DNA of 64,000 nt. Origin: Bacteroidaceae bacterium (GTDB taxonomy: Bacteria; Bacteroidota; Bacteroidia; Bacteroidales; Bacteroidaceae). The notes beneath the pieces are model-generated. The model made no database searches. It saw only the letters and a list, made by a program, of their open reading frames with translations, and was not told where the DNA came from. Below, piece after piece: positions 26,952-34,167 of this stretch. Every line of letters starts with the position of its first letter. Position 1 is the first letter of the stretch. The DNA lies in assembly GCA_902362375.1 (NCBI GenBank), contig CABIVS010000006.1:62001-126000 (forward strand), in the 5' to 3' direction. Both the position numbers and the translations under genes were made by a program.

Positions 26952-27428
26952 TTACTTGTTATTATAGGCAACCAACATCCAAACCAACTTCTCCTGTTCT
27001 TTCAGATAATCGCTCATCATCGAAACGGTAACTTCATCTCCGGCTTGAGAAGCGATGGACAAGATCTTACGTTCTTCACCAATCAGATAGCTGATAGACT
27101 GAAGGATACTATTCAATGCTTCATCTCCGTTACTCACTTTATCTACTTCATTGATGCCTGCCACTTTCAGATAATCACTGAACTTATTGGCCGGAGTGCC
27201 ACCTAACATTAAGATACGTTCTGCGATTTCGTCCACTTTTTCGGCCGTGTCATCATACATCTTTTCGAATTGACTGTGGAGAACAAAGAAATTATGTCCC
27301 TTGATATTCCAGTGGAACCCGCGGAGATTGGTGTAATATACTTGGAAGTCTGCTAATAGTTGTTGCAAAGATGCTACTACGTTGTTTGCTCCCGATTCGT
27401 TCAATTTGATAAATTCTAAAGTTTTCAT
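26952..27428 (-). CDS. dps: Dps-family DNA-binding ferritin-like protein
   Basis: This 158-residue Dps/ferritin-like protein forms dodecamers that oxidise iron with peroxide and protect DNA. The inter-subunit ferroxidase motif is visible: 'GFHWNIKG' followed by 'LHSQFEKMYDD' and 'DEIAERILMLGG'. Length and motif order are normal for the family. It is transcribed divergently from oxyR at 27566, and in Bacteroides dps is known to be OxyR-dependent. The promoter on the minus strand (TTTG at 27507-27510, TATCTTTG at 27479-27486) gives a leader of about 40 nt. Confidence 0.95.
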   Translation of the reverse strand: MKTLEFIKLNESGANNVVASLQQLLADFQVYYTNLRGFHWNIKGHNFFVLHSQFEKMYDDTAEKVDEIAERILMLGGTPANKFSDYLKVAGINEVDKVSNGDEALNSILQSISYLIGEERKILSIASQAGDEVTVSMMSDYLKEQEKLVWMLVAYNNK

Positions 27429-27478
27429 ATTCTTTTTATTTTTAATGATTTATACTCGTTTTCTTTTTTTCTGTACTG

Positions 27479-27529
27479 CAAAGATAAGGCGGAAAATGCT
27501 TGTTGTCAAACTGAAAATTTCTATCTTTG
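27479..27529. promoter_or_regulatory. Interleaved divergent dps/oxyR promoters
   Basis: Two Bacteroides-type promoters cross each other. For oxyR on the plus strand: TTG at 27500-27502, 19-nt spacer, TATCTTTG at 27522-27529. For dps on the minus strand: TTTG at 27507-27510, 20-nt spacer, TATCTTTG at 27479-27486. Each -33 element lies inside the other promoter's spacer, so polymerase could occupy only one at a time. OxyR probably binds here too, but I cannot define its site. Confidence 0.75.
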
Positions 27530-27565
27530 CATAGATGAAATCTATAACTTAATATGATTTGATAG

Positions 27566-28492
27566 ATGACGATACAACAATTAGAATATATACTGGCTGT
27601 AGACCAGTTCAGGCATTTTGCACGGGCAGCCGAATATTGCCGTGTGACGCAACCCACTTTGAGTGCCATGATTCAGAAACTGGAAGATGAACTGGGAGTA
27701 AAACTGTTCGATAGAACGGTACAGCCCGTTTGTCCGACAGCCATCGGGCGGAAAGTGATAGATCAGGCTCGTGTGATTCTGGCACAGGCAGCCCAAGTAA
27801 AAGAAATAATCAGTGAAGATAAACAGTCATTGTCCGGTGTATTCCGCTTGGGAGTATTGCCAACTATTGCTCCTTATTTGCTTCCCCGCTTTTTCCCTCA
27901 ACTAATGGAAAAATACCCGGAACTGGATATTCGTGTCACAGAAATGAAAACACAGGATATTCAGCAAGCTTTGCACGCCGGAGATTTGGACGCAGGGATT
28001 ATTGCCAGTAAATTAGAAGACACATTCCTGACAGAAGAAACTCTTTTCTATGAGCAATTCTACGCATATGTATCAAGGAAAGAGCCCTCTTTCAAGCATG
28101 AAGTGATCCGTACTTCCGATATAACAGGTGAACATCTTTGGCTCCTGGACGAAGGACATTGCTTCCGTGACCAACTTGTCCGTTTTTGTCAGATGGAGGC
28201 GGTGAAGGTCAGCCAGATAGCTTATCGTCTGGGAAGTATGGAAACTTTTATGCGAATGGTAGAAAGCGGAAAAGGCATCACTTTTATTCCCGAACTGGCA
28301 GTGGCGCAATTGACAGAAGAACAGCGACAGTTAGTGCGTCCGTTTGCTATCCCCCGGCCTACGCGACAAGTGGTGCTGGTGACAAATAGAGATTTTATCC
28401 GTCACAGCCTGCTGTGCGTCCTGAAAGAAGAAATAAAGGCAGCGGTCCCTAAAGAAATGCTTACTTTGCAGGCCATACAATGTTTGTTATAG
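27566..28492 (+). CDS. oxyR: OxyR-type LysR regulator, peroxide sensor
   Basis: This LysR-family regulator of 308 residues has an N-terminal winged HTH (about 1-60, 'FARAAEYCRVTQPTLSAMIQKLE') and a C-terminal sensor domain. The peroxide-sensing motif GHCFRDQLVRFC contains Cys199 and Cys208, which match the redox-active cysteines of E. coli OxyR in number and spacing. It therefore should form an intramolecular disulfide on contact with hydrogen peroxide and activate dps and other defence genes. It is divergent from dps, the usual regulator/target arrangement. Confidence 0.96.
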   Translation: MTIQQLEYILAVDQFRHFARAAEYCRVTQPTLSAMIQKLEDELGVKLFDRTVQPVCPTAIGRKVIDQARVILAQAAQVKEIISEDKQSLSGVFRLGVLPTIAPYLLPRFFPQLMEKYPELDIRVTEMKTQDIQQALHAGDLDAGIIASKLEDTFLTEETLFYEQFYAYVSRKEPSFKHEVIRTSDITGEHLWLLDEGHCFRDQLVRFCQMEAVKVSQIAYRLGSMETFMRMVESGKGITFIPELAVAQLTEEQRQLVRPFAIPRPTRQVVLVTNRDFIRHSLLCVLKEEIKAAVPKEMLTLQAIQCLL

Positions 28493-28621
28493 TGAATTAG
28501 AGAATTCCTGTTTATCTTTTCTAATGTGGCAGGAATGATTTCTAACCATATAATCAGGAGCATTCTTGACTGGGCGTATGAATGGAAAAGATGCAGGTGT
28601 GTATATGATTTTATAGGTAAA

Positions 28622-28647
28622 GGGCGGCAGTTTCACAACTACCGCCC
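28622..28647 (-). terminator. GC-rich hairpin downstream of the NigD-like gene
   Basis: GGGCGG at 28622-28627 pairs with CCGCCC at 28642-28647, extended inward by AGTT/AACT after one mismatch. On the minus strand it is followed by a short T-run, so it probably ends the minus-strand transcript from 29438. It lies in the 220-nt spacer between two convergent genes. Confidence 0.55.
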
Positions 28648-28715
28648 CCTCTTGCGTAATTAATATATTATATTAAAAAAGAGTGTGTTTCGCATGTTCA
28701 TATTAGATTAGTAAT

Positions 28716-29438
28716 CTAAGGAAATTTTACTTCATAAGTTTTCACCCCACTATATAAGGTATTAACACGAATTCTCAATCCCTTTTTTCCTTCCATCCGC
28801 TCTTTTATTTTATCCAGTTTGAAAGACACATATCCTTCACCCAAACGTTGAGGATAATCTCCTTCACTGTTATGACGGAATTCCAGATTAATATATTCGT
28901 CCTCTGCATTGTCTTCGTCAGCAGTGGGAACTGTCTCTTCTTTGTCGTTAATCACCAGATTCAGGAAATGTTTTTTATCTTCACTATGTGTTCCGTAATA
29001 TTGGAATTCAATCGTCAGATATTTATTATCCTTATTGATCCACATATAAGTCGTGTTGATCTTATCATCTCCGATTTTCTCTTCGTCGTTGTCATCTTCA
29101 CCCATTGTGACGATGTCTTTGGTTAAGATTGGATTGATACCTTTCACCTGAATATTAAGGTCATATCCATTCACAGGCTCTTCCAGCTCGTTGAATATCA
29201 CAAAAGCTCGTTGTCCTTCCACCCAATCTTTATTGTTCCATCCTTGCGAGTTGCTGGGATACATCTTTTTCCCATTATCCAAAGTGAAATAAAATTCCTT
29301 GCTATCCTGGCTAATCATATTAATGGTGCTGATAACCAGAAGATCGGACGAACTGTCATCGTCGTCCAAGCATGACTGGAGAATCGGCATGGTAGTCATA
29401 ATAGCAAAGATAAAGGCAATGAATTTAAATTTCTTCAT
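28716..29438 (-). CDS. NigD-like lipoprotein
   Basis: This 240-residue lipoprotein has a signal peptide and lipobox LQSC (Cys23) followed by an acidic, serine-rich stretch (LDDDDSSSD). The remainder fits the Bacteroides NigD-like family, with an N-terminal small beta domain ('[21 protein letters not shown]') and a C-terminal beta-sandwich ending '[10 protein letters not shown]'. The family is named after a protein in a B. fragilis nigrescin-type bacteriocin locus, but its biochemical role is unknown, and no bacteriocin genes are seen here. It is transcribed away from the sigma factor gene at 29614 across a 175-nt spacer. Confidence 0.72.
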   Translation of the reverse strand: MKKFKFIAFIFAIMTTMPILQSCLDDDDSSSDLLVISTINMISQDSKEFYFTLDNGKKMYPSNSQGWNNKDWVEGQRAFVIFNELEEPVNGYDLNIQVKGINPILTKDIVTMGEDDNDEEKIGDDKINTTYMWINKDNKYLTIEFQYYGTHSEDKKHFLNLVINDKEETVPTADEDNAEDEYINLEFRHNSEGDYPQRLGEGYVSFKLDKIKERMEGKKGLRIRVNTLYSGVKTYEVKFP

Positions 29439-29549
29439 ATACTTACTAGGTTTTAGATTTTATAATATTTATGTTTTCTGTAGTAAAAATGCAAGGGGAT
29501 AGAGAATATTGCATTCGGATCTGTTAAAGAAACAAAAGTGATAAAAGAG

Positions 29550-29580
29550 TTGTTCTCTCTGTGCAGTATTTCTATCTTTG
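29550..29580 (+). promoter_or_regulatory. Promoter of the ECF sigma/beta-barrel operon
   Basis: TTG at 29550-29552, a 20-nt spacer and TATCTTTG at 29573-29580 match the Bacteroides vegetative consensus. The first start codon candidate is 34 nt downstream of the -7 element. Confidence 0.65.
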
Positions 29581-29613
29581 CTGCATTTATAAGGTAAACA
29601 CGTGTATAAGAGA

Positions 29614-30162
29614 ATGGAAGAAATAGAGTTGTCGGAACAATGTAGGCTGGGTAATAACCGGGCCCGCAAGGAACTGTATGAACAGTATGCGGGGCGTATG
29701 CTTGGCATCTGTCTACGTTATACCGGCGACCGGGATACAGCCCAGGATCTGCTTCACGACGGTTTTTTAAAGATCTTCGATTCGTTCGATAAGTTCACCT
29801 GGAGGGGTGAGGGTTCCTTGCGGGCCTGGATGGAGCGGGTGATGGTCAACACTGCTTTGCAGTATCTTCGGAAGAATGATGTAATCAATCAGTCGGCACC
29901 TTTGGAAGAGTTGCCCGAAGAGTATGAAGAGCCGGATGCTTCCGATGTGGAAGCGATTCCACAAAAAGTACTGATGCAGTTTATTGAAGAATTACCCGCC
30001 GGGTATCGTACCGTGTTCAACCTTTATACATTTGAAGACAAATCGCATAAAGAAATCGCACAGGTATTAGGTATCAATGAAAAATCTTCGGCTTCGCAAC
30101 TGTTTCGTGCGAAGAGTGTATTAGCAAAAAGAGTAAAAGAATGGATAACGCATAATGGATAG
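29614..30162 (+). CDS. ECF-type RNA polymerase sigma factor
   Basis: This sigma-70 family factor of about 182 residues is read from ATG 29614 (a GTG at 29602 is possible). Region 2 is seen as 'YTGDRDTAQDLLHDGFLKIFDSF' and region 4 as 'KSHKEIAQVLGINEKSSASQLFRAK'. The next gene begins 6 nt after the stop and encodes a membrane protein whose N-terminus looks like an anti-sigma domain. Unlike the PUL sigma at 15272, no SusC/FecR partner is present, so it probably answers to an envelope signal. Confidence 0.88.
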   Translation: MEEIELSEQCRLGNNRARKELYEQYAGRMLGICLRYTGDRDTAQDLLHDGFLKIFDSFDKFTWRGEGSLRAWMERVMVNTALQYLRKNDVINQSAPLEELPEEYEEPDASDVEAIPQKVLMQFIEELPAGYRTVFNLYTFEDKSHKEIAQVLGINEKSSASQLFRAKSVLAKRVKEWITHNG

Positions 30163-30168
30163 ATAGAG

Positions 30169-31473
30169 ATGGAAGAGAAAGAATTGTGGATGAATAAGTT
30201 GAAGGAGAAGCTCGCGGATTATTCCGAGCCGACGCCTGCTTCCGGTTGGGAACAACTGGAGAAAGAACTTATGCCTCCTGTGGAGAAGAAAATATATCCT
30301 TATCGAAAATGGATGATGGCTGCTGCAGCTGTTATAATATTAGCTGTCGTTTCGTCAGTAAGTCTGTATTTTCTAGGGACACCTGCTGCGGATGAAATAC
30401 GTCATATACAAACTCCTGCATTGGCTTCCACGCCCGATGTATTGCCGAGTGTGCAACAACCGGATATGCAGGGAACTGCTGTGGAACCTGTCTTACGGCC
30501 GGTAGCTCGCGTAGACCGTTTGGCGAAAGTCAACAGGAATCATACGGAGCAGAAAACAGGTGTAGATCCATTAGGGATCGGTAATGAAAATAAACCTTCA
30601 ATAGGAAATGGAGAGGACTCTTTGAGTGAGGAGGATAAGAATGTAAAAGGGAAAGGAGAGACTGAAAATGTAGAAGATGAACCGAAGCAGGTAGAAAATA
30701 CAAATGTCAGTCAGGGACAGTCACAAGATGCAGAGCGATTGAATAACAGACCGCGCCGCCCCTCCGGTAAAGACAAACTTCATATTCCGACAGAAAAAAG
30801 ATCTTCTCAAAAGGGAACATGGTCAATGGGACTTTCGGTAGGAAATTCAGGAGGTGCTTCGACAGAAGTAGGTGCCGGATCTCATGCCTATATGTCCCGT
30901 GTGAGTATGTTTTCTGTTTCCAACGGTTTGATGGAGACAATTCCTAATGACCAGACGTTGGTTTTTGAAGATGGAGTACCTTACCTGCGTCAGGCAAAAC
31001 AGGTGGTTGATATTAAACATCATCAACCTATTTCTTTCGGATTGTCTGTTCGTAAAGGTTTAGCTAAGGGATTCTCTCTTGAGACAGGACTGACTTATAC
31101 GCTGCTTTCTTCGGATGCAAAACTGGCAGGTGAAGAGCAACAGATAGAGCAGAAACTACATTATATCGGTATTCCGTTGCGTGCCAACTGGAACTTCCTG
31201 GATAAGAAACTTGTCACTCTTTATGTCTCCGGCGGAGGTATGGTTGAGAAATGCGTTTATGGAAAGCTTGGCTCTGAAAAAGAAACAGTGAAGCCTTTGC
31301 AGTTCTCGGTATCCGGTGGTGTAGGTGCACAGATCAATGCAACGAAGCGTTTGGGTATCTACGTGGAACCGGGTGTTGCTTATTATTTCAATGATGGTTC
31401 CGACATACAAACTATACGTAAAGAGAATCCGTTTAACTTCAACATACAAGCAGGTGTTCGTCTGACTTATTAG
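30169..31473 (+). CDS. Membrane protein joining an anti-sigma-like N-terminus to a beta-barrel domain
   Basis: This 434-residue protein has a cytoplasmic N-terminus (1-45), a transmembrane helix (about 48-69), a long polar linker rich in Gln, Asn, Glu and Lys (about 75-215), and a C-terminal PorT/OMP_b-brl-type domain (about 220-434) with alternating strands such as 'FSLETGLTYTLLSSDAK', 'YIGIPLRANW' and 'FNIQAGVRLTY'. It is co-transcribed with the sigma factor 6 nt upstream, so the N-terminus is the likely sigma-binding part. Similar sigma/barrel pairs occur in other Bacteroides. How a single chain would link the inner membrane to a barrel domain is unclear. Confidence 0.72.
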   Translation: MEEKELWMNKLKEKLADYSEPTPASGWEQLEKELMPPVEKKIYPYRKWMMAAAAVIILAVVSSVSLYFLGTPAADEIRHIQTPALASTPDVLPSVQQPDMQGTAVEPVLRPVARVDRLAKVNRNHTEQKTGVDPLGIGNENKPSIGNGEDSLSEEDKNVKGKGETENVEDEPKQVENTNVSQGQSQDAERLNNRPRRPSGKDKLHIPTEKRSSQKGTWSMGLSVGNSGGASTEVGAGSHAYMSRVSMFSVSNGLMETIPNDQTLVFEDGVPYLRQAKQVVDIKHHQPISFGLSVRKGLAKGFSLETGLTYTLLSSDAKLAGEEQQIEQKLHYIGIPLRANWNFLDKKLVTLYVSGGGMVEKCVYGKLGSEKETVKPLQFSVSGGVGAQINATKRLGIYVEPGVAYYFNDGSDIQTIRKENPFNFNIQAGVRLTY

Positions 31474-31485
31474 TACGAATAATAA

Positions 31486-32007
31486 TTATTCAAAATAATC
31501 ATATTGATTAATAAAGAAATTCTCGATTTGTTGAATAAAGTCGGGATTTTCTTTTAATGCTATATTGTTGATGAGCATATATGCACTCTTCTCTATATTT
31601 TCTTTGTGATAGAAAACTCTGTCGCTAAAGTAGGTTGCTACAATTCTTGAATAGACTCTGTATCTTTTGGTACACTTCGTATCTTCATTAAAACCGTTGG
31701 CTCCAATAAAACCAAATGAAGCTTTGGGATTTTTTTCGTAGATAGAGAGCATTATATTAATACAGGTATTAATGATCCTTCTCGGTTCGAAGGTATTGGT
31801 CATTATCCTATACTTATTATGAGATAATCTATGATTTTTCTGATAGAACTTTACTGCATAGATATTGCATTCGTATTGCTCTACCCTGACAATATAAACT
31901 AAATTCGACTTAGCGGATTTGAATCTGTATAATAATATAGATAGAAGTCCATCCTCATTCCCTTCATCTTTTTGGATGAAGAAGAATGGATATGCGCTTT
32001 CTAACAT
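31486..32007 (-). CDS. Hypothetical protein, 173 residues
   Basis: I do not recognise this protein. It has no signal peptide or membrane segment and is rich in aromatic and basic residues. A central region (about 65-140: 'MTNTFEPRRIINTCINIMLSIYEKNPKASFGFIGANG', then 'YRVYSRIVATYF') looks like a folded alpha/beta domain. Its ATG (32005-32007, complement) directly abuts the stop codon of a 53-codon reading frame upstream, suggesting one small transcript. It is convergent with the sigma/barrel operon and AT-rich like horizontally acquired cargo. It is probably a real gene because the frame is long and the composition coherent. Confidence 0.6.
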   Translation of the reverse strand: MLESAYPFFFIQKDEGNEDGLLSILLYRFKSAKSNLVYIVRVEQYECNIYAVKFYQKNHRLSHNKYRIMTNTFEPRRIINTCINIMLSIYEKNPKASFGFIGANGFNEDTKCTKRYRVYSRIVATYFSDRVFYHKENIEKSAYMLINNIALKENPDFIQQIENFFINQYDYFE

Positions 32008-32169
32008 TTAGAGGAGGTAAGGATATACTGGAATTCTTCTTTTATTTAGTTCTTCTTTGGATACATCAGACAATACAAATTTTTTCCCATCATCAATTTT
32101 TGAGGGATTGATTTTATTCTTCTGCTTTTGAGAAGAAATATTCTTTTGTTTTGTTTTGATATTGCCCAT
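32008..32169 (-). CDS. Small basic protein, 53 residues, upstream partner of the 173-residue protein
   Basis: A short reading frame starting at the ATG whose complement is 32167-32169 encodes a lysine-, asparagine- and glutamine-rich peptide (begins MGNIKTKQKN, ends PVYPYLL). Its TAA stop is immediately followed by the ATG of the next gene, a spacing typical of translationally coupled pairs. The charge and size would suit a small antitoxin or accessory peptide, but there is no motif to support that. It could be non-coding. Confidence 0.4.
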   Translation of the reverse strand: MGNIKTKQKNISSQKQKNKINPSKIDDGKKFVLSDVSKEELNKRRIPVYPYLL

Positions 32170-32345
32170 TCTATTAAATTTTAAAACTACATTTTGTCCT
32201 TGATAACGTAATCCTATTGCAAAGATAGGAAAATATCCTTGTATGCTGATAGAACATCGGATAATCCGGGAATTTAATTAACTATTTTTGAACTTTAGGA
32301 AAAAGAAATATATGCAGAAACCTTCCCGAAAAGTCGGATAATTGA

Positions 32346-32366
32346 GACAATATTAATAATATTGTC
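32346..32366. repeat. 21-nt perfect palindrome before the MFS remnant
   Basis: GACAATATTA at 32346-32355 is the reverse complement of 32357-32366 around a single central A. It lies just 16 nt before the point where MFS homology begins, so it may mark a deletion or insertion scar or be a leftover operator. The surrounding 210 nt (32170-32381) hold no other feature that I can support. Confidence 0.5.
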
Positions 32367-32381
32367 ACCTGTTTATGACCT

Positions 32382-32960
32382 ATGGCTACATTGCTGATGC
32401 CTGCCATTTGGATGCTGGCTCTTTCAAGTGTTTTTATGTATATCAGCCGCTACGCTATCAATGGTTGGGGCGTTTTTTATTTGGAAGCCCAAAAGGGTTA
32501 CTCCACATTGGATGCCAGTTTTATCATTTCTATTTGTCCGGTCTGTGGTATTATCGGTACTATGTTTTCAGGTGTTATTTTTGATAAGTTATTTGGTGGA
32601 CGTCGCAATGTGCCTGCGTTAATTTTCGGGTTGATGAATGTGTTTGCTCTCTGTTTGTTTCTTTTGGTCCCGGGGGGGCATTTTTGGATAGACGTGTTGG
32701 CAATGGTACTTTTCGGTTTAGGAATCGGAGTTTTGATCTGTTTTCTGGGTGGTTTGATGGCAGTGGATATTGCTCCCCGTAATGCTTCGGGTGCCGCTTT
32801 GGGAGTAGTCGGCATCGCTAGTTATATCGGAGCCGGATTGCAGGATGTGATGAGTGGCATTTAAATAGAAGGTAATAAGACTGTTCAAAATGGAGTAGAT
32901 GTTTATGACTTCACCTATATCAATTGGTTTTGGATAGGAGCAGCCTTGCTGTCTTTGAGT
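32382..32960 (+). pseudogene. Remnant of an MFS sugar-phosphate-type transporter (C-terminal half)
   Basis: The translated sequence matches the second half of an MFS transporter of the GlpT/UhpC type: 'MLALSSVFMYISRYAINGWGVFYLEAQKG', 'GTMFSGVIFDKLFGGRRNVPALIFG' and 'ASGAALGVVGIASYIGAGLQDVMSGI' with about five hydrophobic segments. The N-terminal half is missing: in-frame stop TGA lies at 32376. A TAA at 32862-32864 interrupts the frame, yet the family sequence continues in the same frame afterwards ('IEGNKTVQNGVDVYDFTYINWFWIGAALLSLS'). It is therefore a truncated, nonsense-mutated relic. At about 32955 the homology ends and a different protein sequence takes over in the same frame. Confidence 0.85.
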
Positions 32961-33404
32961 AATTATTCTGCAATCATTTACGAGTCTTTGCTTTTTATGC
33001 TTTATGAAGAAAGAAAAGGCTTAAAGGATTTTGGCCGGGATGCTTTTAAGCGATGTATCTCTTTGCAATATCAAAAGGATGATGAACTGGACAACGGAAG
33101 TAAGCTATTGCGGCGATTGAAGATGTTGTTGCAAAATGCTGTAGCTGATTGGAAAGATAAGACTGATTTTTGTCTGGAAAATGAAATGGAACAGTACTCG
33201 CGCTTTGGCTTACAGAAAGAGAACGCCTATTTGTATGTTCGGGGGCACTGCCTGTATAATTATTTGGTTTCTATAGGGAAAAAATTGTGCGAAGGAACAG
33301 GAGTGGATTTTGAACAAAATATATTAAAGGAGTCTCTTGCTTATGAAGAATATCAAGAGATCTCAAAGATACAGAATGATATTTGCAAATTAAATGAATT
33401 ATAA
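32961..33404 (+). pseudogene. C-terminal fragment of an unidentified protein fused to the MFS relic
   Basis: The 148 residues starting 'NYSAIIYESLLFMLYEE' continue in frame from the MFS relic but look like a soluble, mainly alpha-helical, cysteine-containing protein with many Glu and Lys. No start codon with a ribosome binding site is visible; the first initiator-like codon in frame is a TTG at 32946 inside the MFS part. I do not recognise the family. It is most simply the 3' end of another gene joined to the transporter by a deletion. Whether any of it is expressed is unknown. Confidence 0.6.
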
Positions 33405-33421
33405 TACTGTGTGGTAAATGA

Positions 33422-34150
33422 TTAGTTTACCACCACAGTAGTGAAATACTCTTTAAATACCTCCGCGGCTTTTTCAAGTTGTTCGGGGGTATTTTCTTTT
33501 ACGTCTTTCAGCTTGTATTCCTGCTCCATCGCTTCATACTTATGTACGCCTAATGTGTGATAAGGCAGGATTTCCACTCGTTGCACCATCTTATATTTTC
33601 CCAGAGCCTCTCCTAAACGGCGGATGTCTTCCTCGAAATCGCTGTAGCCGGGCACTAATACATAACGCAGCCAGAAAGGTTTCTCGTTTTCTTCCAGCCA
33701 TGCTGCCGTGCGGATGTTTTGCTCGTTGCTTCTTCCGGTCAGTGCCTGATGGCGTGCAGGATTGAATTCTTTAATATCTAGCAATACAAGATCGGTCAGA
33801 CGGAAAAGCTCTTCTACATCTTCGTTCCAAATGCCGCCGTTGCTGTCTATGCACACATGAATTCCTTTCTCTTTCAGCTCACGAACCAGTGGGACGAGTG
33901 CCTTTGCCTGAAACGTCGGTTCTCCTCCGGAGAAAGTAACTCCTCCACGCTTTCCGAAGAAAGGACGCTGGCTCATTGCCATGCGGACAATCTCTGCCGG
34001 TGGGGTAGGCGTGCCGCCTTTGCCGGCTATCGTGTCGGGATTGGCGCAATACAGGCAACGGAAGTTGCAACCTTGAAGAAAAACGACGAGCCGTAAGCCC
34101 GGCCCGTCGAATGTTCCCATACTTTCGTATGAATGTACGTTTATCGTCAT
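33422..34150 (-). CDS. pflA: Pyruvate formate-lyase activating enzyme (radical SAM)
   Basis: This 242-residue glycyl-radical-enzyme activase uses SAM and a [4Fe-4S] cluster to install the radical on pyruvate formate-lyase. The cluster motif CNFRCLYC gives Cys28, Cys32 and Cys35. 'GVTFSGGEPTFQ' and 'DSNGG' are further SAM-binding signatures. The length is normal. The gene begins 17 nt after the pflB stop and is read in the same direction, the usual pflB-pflA operon. Confidence 0.96.
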   Translation of the reverse strand: MTINVHSYESMGTFDGPGLRLVVFLQGCNFRCLYCANPDTIAGKGGTPTPPAEIVRMAMSQRPFFGKRGGVTFSGGEPTFQAKALVPLVRELKEKGIHVCIDSNGGIWNEDVEELFRLTDLVLLDIKEFNPARHQALTGRSNEQNIRTAAWLEENEKPFWLRYVLVPGYSDFEEDIRRLGEALGKYKMVQRVEILPYHTLGVHKYEAMEQEYKLKDVKENTPEQLEKAAEVFKEYFTTVVVN

Positions 34151-34167
34151 ATAGAGTAAATAGATTG

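Noticed and set aside
28716..29438. Bacteriocin locus around the NigD-like gene
   Set aside because: No precursor peptide, maturation or export genes are nearby; NigD-like proteins are common outside such loci.
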